64,000 nucleotides of DNA from Aplidium turbinatum (Eukaryota > Chordata > Ascidiacea > Aplousobranchia > Polyclinidae): NCBI GenBank assembly GCA_918807975.1, contig OU964928.1:19023323-19087322 (forward strand), given 5' to 3'. Shown one piece after another: positions 1-12,600 of the stretch. Under the pieces are notes generated by a model that had not been told where the DNA came from, did not search any database, and saw only the letters and a list, made by a program, of their open reading frames with translations. A program made the position numbers and the translations under genes. Each line of letters begins with the position of its first letter. Positions within the stretch are counted from its first letter, which is position 1.

Positions 1-432
1 TTAAAATGCTATGTTTAGAGTGAAATGGATATTTACTGATGTTGTTAGAATAATTTTGTTGACAAAAACAATTGCTGTGATTGGAAAATATACACAGGGA
101 ACTAAATTAAATTGTTTTGCAAAATTTTAGCACCGCGATTTATGAAAATAATTGATACTACTTTTGTATTGCTGTTATACTCTTTTTTCAGTGCAGAGTG
201 ATCTGTTCAACATTTTCACTGGCAACTGCCTTCATTCTGTAACCCATCCGTATATATAGTTGTCTGGCGTCCTTGCTTTTAAAAATCTTTTTCATAGTAT
301 GCTCGGCAATTTTTGTGATTAATTCTGTTGATATTTTGTCGTTATTGGGCATAGCATTTTTTGTTAAACTACTGCAGTACTGCTCTTATAAAATGTCTTA
401 CTCGTAACACAACACTTTTGGGCATTTTTTAG

Positions 433-680
433 GTCAATAACAGCATTTGCCATATGTCGATGTCAAGCCCCGGGGTTTCCCCTTTCCGGAATAGTTTCAG
501 AGGATCACCTGCTGGGGGTTATTCGTCTACTAGTGCATTCATGGGAAACAGCATTCTTGGAGGGGGTGCTATCACGAAAACCCCTCACACGAATCGCAAC
601 CCTTCACTTGCTCACCTGTCATACACCCCCCATTCGAGTAAAGCGTTTTCTCCTAGTGCTGGTTCTCTGTTGCATCAAAG
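433..680 (+). CDS. ANAPC1: ANAPC1 exon 1 of window
   Basis: Acceptor ttttttag before 433, donor AAAG|GTAAAT after 680, ends in phase 2. It encodes the Ser/Pro-rich disordered loop (starts VNNSICHMSMSSPGVSPF) that in human APC1 carries many mitotic phosphosites. The ATG at 454 is inside the exon and is probably not the gene's start, because human APC1 has a long domain before this loop. Confidence 0.8.
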
Positions 681-3600
681 GTAAATACGTTTTCAAACGA
701 TGAAATGTATGTTTGCTTGTTACATAGGCCTAGTTGAAATGTGTGAATTACGTTAACAAAAATCTAATTGTCAGTTACCGTACGTCAAAAGCTTTGGCAA
801 ATTATCCACTACTTTGCTTTATTAAGAAACTGATCGTTTGATAACAAAAGTGTTAAAAGAGTCCAAATGCGCATAGTTTTTTTTAAACTGCTTTAATTTG
901 CAACATATTGCAGTTCCTTTGTTACTTTTTTATTTATTTTTTGCTTATTGTAGCGTAAGTTCTTTGTATTGATTTGACGAAGAATGGTTTTAAAAGTGAT
1001 TGTTTTTGATCGAAAAAGGTTTTAAAGAACCTACTTTCCTGCTAAAAGAACACATTTTTGTTATCGTCAAGTAACTAGATTGTGTTATTTGTGTGTAAAA
1101 GTTGACTCAAGAACAAAAGAATGTTGGATGATGCATTAATATTACAACTACTTTTCACACAGCAATTCAGCCCCTTTTTTATATTGATTTAACGTCTGAT
1201 CTGAGGACTTCAATTTACAGTTTGAATAATTTTTTGTTAATCTGTTGATACATTAACTTCTATGCACTTACCCTAATACCCGTCGAGTGGTGAGGGCCCT
1301 GGTACGTCACTCTAAAGGCCCAGTGGCGTAGCCAGATCCATTTTACAGGGGGGCAAAGAAGGGGCAAGGCTTTTTCCAGGAAGAGCAACCTTTTTCGTGA
1401 CGTCATAAGTGAAGGCGATATAAATTGCTTTAAAATTGATGTTAGCGTTAAATTTTAATTGACGATAAAAGATTCACTTTCTGCCTTGCACTGCTCATTT
1501 GGATTGCATTTGCTGATTCTGGTTCTATTATAGTAGAAGGAAAAGCGACACAAATGACAGTTTCTAAAGAACGATCATGGTGAATTGAGATAACACACAA
1601 TTTCGTGATCATATGAAAAAATTAATAGCATCAGTTGCGAAATGGACAGAGATAAAGTTGCTGCTTTCAATAACAATCATTAGAAAAATGGTTGCAAGAA
1701 AGTCTTGAAACTTTCTTTGATTCACTACAGTATGAACAAACTACAATAAAGAGGTTGCAGGTAACATTTAAGTTAGTTAAATCTTTTGAGCTTTTTGTGG
1801 TAGAGTGGGGAGCAAAGAATTTTCAGGGGAGGCATTTGCCCCGCCCTCTTGACTACACCACTGACTCAAAAGGCACCGGTACGACATCACTTAAAAGCAT
1901 GCTGCTGTGTCTTGGCAGGACACTAAAGGCATGCCTGAAAGTGGACAAGAAAGTTGGCATCTTTGCCTTTCCGTCTACTAATCTAGTCTTCAACTACCGG
2001 GCGTAAGCTTGGGTACGACAAAAAAAAAACGAAATACCATGTCGCCATGCTTCATACTAATTCTTCCTCGTTAAACTTGCTTTGCAGTTATACGTTCTCT
2101 CCTTTACGTCACTCTCCGCATCTGACCAGGTCCCCATGCACTCCCTTGTCACATGAGTCGCTTTGCTTGAACAACAGTGTCCGCGAAACTGCTGAACCCT
2201 TACGTCCAGAGCTTTGCTTTGACCACATGTGGACAGAGACGCTAACAAGCACAAGAGAAGGTCTTAGCACTGGTAAGTTTATCATTTCCATAACGCGCTG
2301 GCTTAGTGGATATTGTATCCGCTCCTGAATCGGTAAACGTGGGTTCGATCCCGTGTGGATCGTACTGCAAACTTCGTTTCTGTTTCTCAACAATCAACAT
2401 GTTTTGAACGAAGTTATGATACTGCTGTGGAACTGCCAGTGCTGCAATTCCTGCGAACTGCTGACAGCATTGGATGGATGTTTGCCTTATAAAAAATATT
2501 TTGACCAAGTGTGGATATTTTTTTCAACTTGCTCATACCTGTTCGGCTCGGCTTAATAAAATAACTTTACCTATGTTTTGGTTTACTTCTTAAAGTAACT
2601 TATTTTCTGGCCAGAAACGATACGATCAACAAGTTATTCAGTCTATCTTACCCGTGTAACTAGCCTGCTTTGGTTGGGTGCCTCTGTCTAAAGTCATTGT
2701 CTTGAATTTATTTTTATTTTGAAACTTGTTATTTGTGTTAACTGCGCGAGGTAGATACGTCGAAGTGAAAACCTGTTAATTTCTACAAAGTAAAATTGGT
2801 TTGATTTTGTCTTAGGCCGAGCCACGAAAGTATTTCGAACCAAAGACCTGTGTGGCCAAACGTACCTCGTGTATCACGTGGACAGTTCGTCCCAACTCCG
2901 CCTGGTCCGGTACAATCCGAGCAATGATCAAACACACCTTATATTTGGTGCGGTGACCCAATTACAAGCCAGAGATGCTGCATCTCTAGAGGTAATCATT
3001 CTATGAGGTTGTCACCAGCATAAGATGTTTGAAATAAATACTAGCACTTCCTGAATCTCATTTTTGCTTCACTCTCACTTCAGATAGGTGGAAATACGTT
3101 CATCCACCCCACACTCTAGTATCTGTCCGTAGTGTGGATAAAAATCCATAAATCCGGTTAATGATCAGCAATATGTGCAATTGTGTTCATGTCTGAGCCT
3201 GTCTGCTGTCACTTAATTTCATTTTGCACTCAGCGTGTGACATTTTTATTTAAAATTGGGAAAGTTTGTTAACCTCAATTATTATTTATTTCGTTTCAGG
3301 GTCTTAGGATGGTGGCAGTGTTGGACTTAGGTGGATCTGTCACTTTGTACTCCGGCCTGTCGAAAGTAAGTTTTTTATAGGGATTGTAGAACATAGGGGT
3401 GCGAAACTACATCCGCTTTTGGCTTATCCGCAACATTAGAAGGGTTAAGATTTTTTCTAATTTACAAAATATTGTACTTTTTATGGGTTATATAAGAAGA
3501 GTGAAGTTGGTTTTAAAGTAATTTAAGGTTTTTAGTTAAAAGCAAGCTAGCAGCAAAGCTTTAAAAAATGTCAAATTGGCAATTGACCCTTATAATGTTG

Positions 3601-6600
3601 GTGGAACAACAGAGTTGCGCGTCCCGTAATGTACTGTTCCTAGTTCTTCATCACACGCTCCTTGTTTGTTTATTTTTTCATTGAAACGTACACAGAAGCG
3701 TTGTTGTTGGTTTAGTGATGACAGCAGTCATAGTAATAAGGATGTCTTCCTCTTAGTTCTTTCCAAAGCAGAAATACACTCCAAACGGTCGGCCACCGAG
3801 TCGGTACTTGCAGTAAAGATAGTGCACCAACACAAGCACGCAATTCTTTTGGTTGTGTATCACCGGGCTTGTAAATTTCAATATATCTTACACGACTTTC
3901 AGGTTGTTAAAGTGAACATTAGCGGCATCCCCATGTCATCCCTAAGTGCGTCCCAAGGCCTCCGTACCCAGTCTGTCCCCTCCACCCCACAACCCATCAG
4001 CACTCCTGCCCACCCTAGCCGCCCGACAAGCGCCATGGCGAATTTAGACGAGGTAAGGAATTTAGCCTACAATTGGAATTGTTTGTGGAAAATGTATCCT
4101 CGGGCTGAGAAAGCCCCTTAAAAAGCTTACTCTTGTAATCTCGTTTAACTGTAAAAGCTTTGTACTACTACGCTGCCGTGGTCATTGTGGTTATAATTTT
4201 TTTAATTTCCGCTTATACATGTTATGTTGTTGCCTGTAAACTTTTGCCCCGAGAGAAAATCGGTCATTTTAACATTTGAATCGATGTAAAAATGACCCGT
4301 TTTGCTGTGAGATAAGAAACGCATGAAAAAATTGTTGCGAGCTTTGTGTACTCGTTCGCTTGACTTAGTAGTTTAGAAATGGATTTCTAAAGAATAATAC
4401 CAGTAACATAACGTCTTTTTGTGGATCTCTGGATTATGTACAAATTAATGGACTCGCAGGTATGAGTCCTTTGCCCCAGTAGCAAACGCACCCTGGGCAA
4501 AGTGAAAAACCTTGCATCGACTTCGAACCGGTGTTGGCCGTGCTAAATCTGCAATGGTGAAGTGGGGCTACAACACGGGCCCAGTAACATGTATCTGTGG
4601 CACCAAGCTTCAAACAGCGGACCATCTTATTTTGTGTGCCCCCAGCTTACCATCCAGTGCAGCAAGTGGAGCCTTTCAATATACAACTCCGTTGCACAAG
4701 AATGTGTCGATCTGTGATGCATCAACCAAATTTAGAAGACTATAGAAGAAGCTATGATGGATATAAATTCTTTTGAAAATGTAGCTATATTTTTAAGGTC
4801 GGCCAGCTTTCCCCTGTCCCTGAGCTGGCGTACAGCGGTGATGACATCAGCATAATGACGGGCGATGAGTTTGCGTTTTCGACGAGCGGATTTCCCTCTG
4901 GAGTGGCAGGCATTCCCCACGTTGTTGGCTCTGCTCTGTTGGTTGAACTGACCGGAGGAAACCATTATAGAGTAGAAATTCCTCAGCTCTGCTCAACTGA
5001 GCTTGGTAAGTTATTTTTTGCTCATGCAACTAAGTCTCATTAAGAATAATGCTTTTATTAAATATCACTAAATTGGTTTGAAATATATTTTCGCCTTATT
5101 TTTTTTGCTGTAGGCCTACAATTGGGCCCGTTTATGTCACGAAACACACTCGTTGTAATCCAACTTGCTTTGTACCAAGCACCAAGGGCGATAGCCTTGC
5201 TTTCCTGCCCTCTCAATTTAAGTCTTCAAACACCGGATGCAAGCCTGTATACAATAAAAACAAAATGATCTGACCTGTAATCGAACTATGGCCCACCAGG
5301 AGCCCGCAAGATGATGCAACCACGAGGTTAATTTGTGATATCACAATTGATTCTAAAACTAGACTTTTGAAATTGCAGTCCAGACCTGTTTGAAAGCCCT
5401 GCAATATATGCTCCCAAATGACGTGTACCTCAGCCTCGCTATCAAATGGTATAGCTCGCGTCATGCACCGGGTGCACTGAACGGGCGTCGTGCTGAATGG
5501 TCACTCTTTGTCGAATGCTTACTGGATTTCCTTGGCTACTCCGAAGTCCGCGCCCTTTCTTTCAGACCAGCAAGAGCTGCAAATTCAACGGAGGTATCCA
5601 AGTTGGCTAGATTTTTTATCGGCACGTTTATGTTTCTTTAATTTTGATGCGTTGTGACGTATGCGTCGTTACGCATTGTGTGGTTGGTTTTTCGTACACG
5701 TACAAAAGATGGAAGCAAAGTTTGATTCCTTTCGGTGCCTGCGTGTAGCGTTACCACTGGGTATGAACAGCAAAACTTCAGCACCTTGTAACTTATAGTA
5801 TACCTGATCACGTCTTCGGCCGGCATGGGCCAAGTTGTTTTCTTAACGTTTTTCTCTTGCAAATTACTTCACGGCTTTGCAGTTGGACGTTTCTGCTTCA
5901 CCTGTCATTGCTGCTAAAAAGGCGAGACCTACAGAGCAAAACGACCAGGAGTCGGAGGTATTTGTTTGCAAGTTAACCGGGTATTTTTTTCGCTTTGCTA
6001 AGTTGTTTAACATTGTTTTAACGTTAATCGGAAGGATAGTTTAGTTTGTTGCGTTTGCATGCCGACGGTCGGCTGTAAATGATGCCCAATGGCAGACAAC
6101 TGCTTAGACATTTAGGGTTTCACCAGCGCTGCGTTCTTCTTGGCCATATCTCAGTTGTCATTTTAACGTTGATTGGATTTAAAACGATTTCAAAACGATG
6201 TGAACAGAACACTTAATCCTAGCAGTGATGATTACCAATGATCGTGATTCGACAGTGGGTTTAATGACAAGGGGATTTGTGAGGAGTAGGTTTTATGAGA
6301 TCACGTGCCTGGCAGCCCCCCCCCCCACAGCAACGTTCCAAGTCCCCTAAAAGACCAATCCATTCTCCTTCGTACGATTCTAAATGATGGGGAATTATAT
6401 TTGTGGATTTATTAAAGTAAATTTTTGCAGCCGACAAAATCTGATTTTTATTCTTTGAGCTAACGTCTGCAAACGTTCAACCAATATGAAAAAAAAGTTG
6501 GGTTTTTTCTATTCAAGGTAAAACTGATTACGGTATAATATTTCTAGTCATGGAAGTATCTTCTGGAAAGTAAATACGAATGTGATCACAATGGGAGCGC

Positions 6601-9600
6601 TGACACCAGAGCAGAAGATTTTGAAGATAATTTGACACTCGGGCCTCAATCTCAGGTTTCTAGCTAATGTTCGATATCAACAAATAAGTTTTTTCAATAA
6701 TCTGATGACCAAGTTTTGATTGTTATTAATTTTCTTATTTGGTAAATGCATTATCTTAACAAGCTAGTTATAGTTAAATGATTTGATCAATAGCCTTTTC
6801 AACCAAACAAATCTTTTCTAACGTTTACTTTGATAAAACGTCATTTATTTAACTGGTATATTCTGCCATGGCATTAGGTCTTTGTATAAAACAACTGCAC
6901 AGTCTATAGTATAACTCCTTCACTCAACTTAGAGTTAAATTTGATTTCTCTGTAATTTTTTTTATGACTGCAAAAATACCAACTGGATTGAAAATTGAAT
7001 TTTATTTATTTGTAGCATATCAAAGTGTATAATAATGAATGTTTTTTCTTTGATAAACTACTGAAGATAGAAACGATTGATCTCGCCTTATTCTTGACTA
7101 GTGGTTTTCAACTTCCTATAGCCAAAATTTCTTTCCATGACTTATTAAGGCTGAGGATCCCCAAGCCTACTGAGAATGGTCCTGAGTGAAAGTATCGCAT
7201 GACAATTCATTTAATTTGGATGCTTAAATTTTAGCACGTTTTTTTTTCAAATGAATGCCTTCAAGAATCCCTTTAAGACTTTCCATTGATTCAAGGTCGG
7301 GACCCACTAGTCTAAAAGACTTAATTTTATGACCGCCCAGTTCTCCTTTTTACCCATAGCAGTCTGAAAAATGTTTTTTTTTTTTTACAGAGCTTTTCTT
7401 TGCAAAAACGCAGAAGTATCAATTCATCATTGGCTGGTGATTCAAATCTGATGACCAATCAATTGCTCATGTCTGTTTTCTTCGCTCTACATCTTGTTTA
7501 CGAAGTAAGTTCATCAGGCAAGCGATTGTGGTTGTCGAGGTTTTATAAGAATTGCCCCCGATAATGCCTTTTCACATCGGGCTACGTCTACCCTTTTCCT
7601 GTTTTTTTTTTTTTTTAATTTACCTTCGCTGGACAAATTTGATCGAAGTAATTACTGCGAAGAACTGTGTCTCAAGTTTTACTGTGTGCGGTTTAGCAAA
7701 CCATTCAAGAGACAGCTCAATGTTAAATATTTGCAATAAAGTATTTGTAGATATGAGTTGCTCTCGCCATTCGCTTTTCATCTCGAACAGTTTCAATGCA
7801 GCCGTATGGTGTTACAACAAGTATCAATGCTAGAGATGTACCGATATATCGGTATGGTGATATCGGCCATTTTTTGAGTATGGGTATCGGCATCGGTATC
7901 GGCAAAATTTGGCCGATACTGTGGCCGATACTAAACATGCAAAAACAAGGCGTTTGCTGCGGATCTTCTGCAGAAGCAAAGATGTAGATTTTTTAAAGTA
8001 GTAACTAACGTCACATTGATGTTGAAAAATAACAACCTGTTCAAATTTTTGATACCTCACACTCCCATGACTTCATGCGCGCACGTTTTGGCATTGTTTG
8101 CTTACAGTGATTCTTTCACTCAAACAAAACGTTTTGTTTCAGCAGTGTTGCGTTGTTCGATTCTTAAGTTGTGAAGGAGACTCAATTTCTCCAATATTTA
8201 TCATTAGTGTTTATTTTTTACTCTCAGCAGAGGATAAACCCAGGCCAAGACTACCCAGGTAGCAAAAATGTATAATTTTGCATCGTTTTTACGTTGCTAA
8301 ACGTTTAAAAAACCCACTCCTACGCCTTCAGGGCTACGGTCTTTCGCACTCTCTCATTGGATGCACACTGTCAGTTTTTGTTTTATGTATGTTTCGGCGT
8401 TTCGCATCCAAACAAAAATAAAATGACCATCCATCCATGTAACTTGGTTGTTTTTAGTAAGCTGGTTCTATCAGTTTGTGATTTAATTTCCACCTTTCGT
8501 TGTAATAAACTCACCAAGAAACAATGTCATGGCAGAGTAAGTAGGCTCAAAATGAAAGCAATGGGACTACGAATCCTCACTAAACTAATCAATAAATGGT
8601 CTTGTTGCGCGGAAGATGAGAACCTCATTGTGAAGAAAGTAGCGTTCTTCCCGTCTATCAGCACAAGGCTGAGCACTCACTAGTACAGCGAGCAGTTGCG
8701 ATTCGCTAACCATAATGGTGTAGCTTCCACGCTAGCCATTTAGACCATCCAATCAACTATAATGTTTCTCGGCAGTCATTTTGTAGCAAGAATTGACATC
8801 GACAAGAATTGAAATGGCTAGTGTGGAAGCTACACCATTGTGGTTAGCGAATCGCAACAGCTCGCTGTACTGGTGAGTGCTCAACCTTGTGCTGATAGCG
8901 GGAAGAACGCTCCTTTCTTCACAATGAGATTCTCATCTTAGGCGCAACAAGACTATTTTGATTAGTTTAGTGAGGATTCGTAGTCCCATTGTTTAAGCTT
9001 GGTGAGTTTATTACAACGAAAGGTGGAAATTAAATCACAAACTGATAGAACCAGCTTACTAAAAACAACCAAGTTACACGGGTTTTTTAAACGTTTAGCA
9101 ACGTAAAAACGATGCAAAATTATACATTTTTGCTAAAGCTTTTCAACCAAACGACAAGTGCGCTTAGGTTGCACATTACTTGTCGAATAGTTTTTGTACG
9201 ACTACACAAATCACTTGGTTTACATTTTACATCTTATTATCAATTATGATAGCTTATTTGGAGAGTTTGCCCAAACACTTTATTAATTTTTCAGAAACCC
9301 AAATTATGATGTGATGTTTCTTCCCTTATACCCCAGTCCTCAATTACGGTGGACTTTCATTACTAAAACCTTGATATAATTCCTTGCAAATACCAAAATT
9401 GCTTCTTTTTATAACACCAAAATATCGGTATCAGTATCGGTATCGGCCTAAAAAAGTGATATCGGGATCGGTATCGGCCAAAATATTGGTATCGGTACAT
9501 CTCTAATCAATGCCATTATGTAAAGTGCGTTATATTGACCCAAGTCCATTCTTTCGGTAACTAACACAATGTAACACATAGTAGAATTTGTTTTTTTAGT

Positions 9601-12600
9601 TTTTGACGCAACATTTTATACGCTTTATCTTCAGGAACAAAAACTGAGCACTCCAACGTGGGATAACGTCACTTTAATGTCATCAGTGCTGTTCCGACTT
9701 GCTTCGGACCTCCACCAAGTTAATTTCCTCCAAGTGTACGCCATGGACAACGTTACGCTGCTGGGCAAAGTCTTGTCCGGGCGCCTTCAAGATATTTCCG
9801 TCGCTGATTGTGGTCAGTTTCTTAATCGTCGTTTTGCGTTTAATTTACGTTTTCCTGGACAGCATGTAATTTGTAGTTTTGAACTGGTTAATTTGCTGCT
9901 TGGCAAGGAGTTTATTTTATTGCACTACAAATAAATAGAACCACATAGCACCAAATGGTTTATCATTATGCCATAACTTCAAACAAATACACCAAAAAGT
10001 AAATGCAATACTTTCGCACTCCATGTCAGCAATCTAAATACTAAATAATATGATATTACAAAAGTTGTACTATCAATACTACAAAAAAGTTCTCAGTGCC
10101 ATCATCATCATCCTCAGTGCCAAGCAGTGCAAATTATATTAATATCGTTGCCATTCACCTAAATATCTTAACAGCTTATTCCCACTGCTTTGTGTTTGAT
10201 GGTCTTAATGAGGATGAAGCAGTCTGTTAATGTTTTTAGGTGAATATCAACTATAGCCTATTTGATATAGGAAAAGTTGCAGATAGAAATTGTTTTCATT
10301 CATTGTGAATTTGGACTGAATTTTTTCAACAGTCACCGCTTCTAATCCGTAAGTCGTCCAAAACCGTGGTTCAGATGGGTGAACGTGCAGTTATAAGTCA
10401 GTGGTGTGGGTTTCAACTTCCAATCTTTGTGGACTCAAAAGAAATTTGAAGAGTGATTTATATATTGCTCACACATTTGTCACGGTTAACTGAGCATCTG
10501 CTTCAGCCTTCACGACTCGATTTTCAGGAAGAGTTCGAATTAAACTGCCTTACGTTTGGTAAGCGGTAAGGTATTTTAATTTGATGCTTTTCAGAGTTTG
10601 GCAAAGTTACTTTGCTCACTGCTTCTTAGTTACTCATGGTTTTTCAGAGTATGACCCGAAAAACCCTTTTCCTGCCGAGTCGAATCCATCCGTGTTCGAA
10701 TCCCTGGATGAGCTCATCACCTCCGGATGTTGCAAGCGGCCTTTCCCATACATTCCGGATGTTACTAAAAGGATAGAATGGATTTTCAAAGTAATACGAA
10801 ATGTCCCTTTTTGAAAGCAAAATTTGGACGTCAATTAACGGATAGGTTGCGTTGAAACAGCATATCAAAAAATAGTTGATTGCTTGCCAGCTGAGTTCTA
10901 TGGATTTTTATGGCATTTGTGATGTTTTGTAATACTTCCTCTCTGCCGGGCCAACACCTTTTTTGTCCCTCATTTGATTCCTTAAATGCCCGTTTATCAC
11001 TAAAGGAAATTTTAATCTAGTGGCAGAAAGGTTTTGTCTTATTCCACGCGGAAATTGCTTGCTGGTATACTTTATAGGTTTTGCACGAAAATTATTTTTC
11101 AAGCACAGGCATTGTTTTTGGATAGCAAAAGCTTTTTGTGGATGCATTAATTTTGTGGTAACACGATTTTGTTAGTCGTCGTAGTTTAGCTTCAGACTTC
11201 CTATATTTTGCTTTTTGCTGTAGGTCTTTGATTGCTTGTTCAACCATACCCAAACGCCATCTCTCACTGTCCTGTCACCTCTCATGAAAACCACGTTCAG
11301 GTCAGTTGAAAGAATACTCAATTAGTTAACGGAAACTTTTAAATTACCTTCCGACACGTCTTAATTCTACTCTCTAACTACTGTAGTTGACAAACGAAAC
11401 GCGCAGTCATCTTTAAGGAAGAATACAGCTGATCTTTTTATTCTTTTGCAACAGTTTTTTGGTGTCTCGCTGAAGACACATCTTCTTGCTCTTTTGTGTC
11501 GATAAATGTCGTATTTCTACATTGCACTGTATGTTGTGTTCCGCATACTTATGTTGTTTTTCTATCAACTGGGACATTCAGCCACGGAGACCATGGTTCG
11601 GTGAAAGACAAGCGTTTAAAAGATGAAGGAGTTCCTCCAACCAACAGAGTCCTTTGTTACATGGTGGATGCTGGGATCGATACCACTGAAATGCTCTCAT
11701 GGCCTCCTGGTGTTCTTCTCCCCATCCAAGAATCTTTGAACAACTCCTGTAACAGTCCTGATCTTAGCCTTCCAACAGCTGCCTTGAAGTTATTGGGTGA
11801 GCACTGAGCAGCCGAATCATGATCATTATTCAACGTTGTCAATGTAAATTCTTGGTAAAATTTATTTTAACCAATGCTTGTTGGCTGAGAAAATCTTTTT
11901 CCCCGGACCAAGAAAACCTCTTTGAAAGCAATCCCGACGGTTTTGCAAACTTGTAGAGGTTTCGAACCACTGACCTAGGCCCAGTCATTGAAATTTACAA
12001 TTATTTGTCTGCAAAGTTTTCCAACCAATCCACTGGTTGCCACTAAATGGGGAGGCATCATGATAATCTTGATCTGTTAAACATTTTTGGCCAACATGTA
12101 TTTTTTCATAAACGTGCACAATGCACAGTAAGTTTGTTTGTAAATGTGTATCCTCCGTGCTGTTTCAGTTTGGAAATGCGTTTATTTCACTGTGCTGCTT
12201 TTATCTTTGGATAAGTTTGAAGTACTTGAATTTGAGAGAACTATCCTGTTGAAACATCAACAAAAAAGCGATGAGTTATCATTGTATCGGCTTTAATGCG
12301 CAACAAACATTAGATTAAAAATAACAAGAGCAGAGAGATATGTACCAGTTTGGCACAAAGTAATGCCAATGTCTCAAAAACTCATCATACATCTTCAGGA
12401 AGAGGAGACTTGGTCTCTCAAACTCATCCGGATGCTGGAAAATGGCGAGAAGCAGGATTGTGTCCCAGCACCGATCCTCTCCGTTTTGCATGGACGGACC
12501 AGGATGACGAAGCAAAAACAAGTGAGGAGACAAATGAAAAGGATGAGATCATCGCTGTCTTGGAGAAGGATGACAATGAAGAAGAAAGTTCCTCACCCAC

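Noticed and set aside
454-684. ATG at 454 as the ANAPC1 start
   Set aside because: A clear acceptor lies 21 bases upstream in the same frame, and APC1 proteins have a long domain before this Ser/Pro loop.
3666-3900. Open frame upstream of ANAPC1 exon 5
   Set aside because: No similarity to APC1; the acceptor at 3902 explains the border and the frame before it is intron.
10334-10447. Extra ANAPC1 exon after the strong acceptor at 10333
   Set aside because: The frame SPLLIRKSSKTVVQ is open and looks tempting, but it needs phase 0 and exon 11 ends in phase 1; in that phase there is a stop after five codons.
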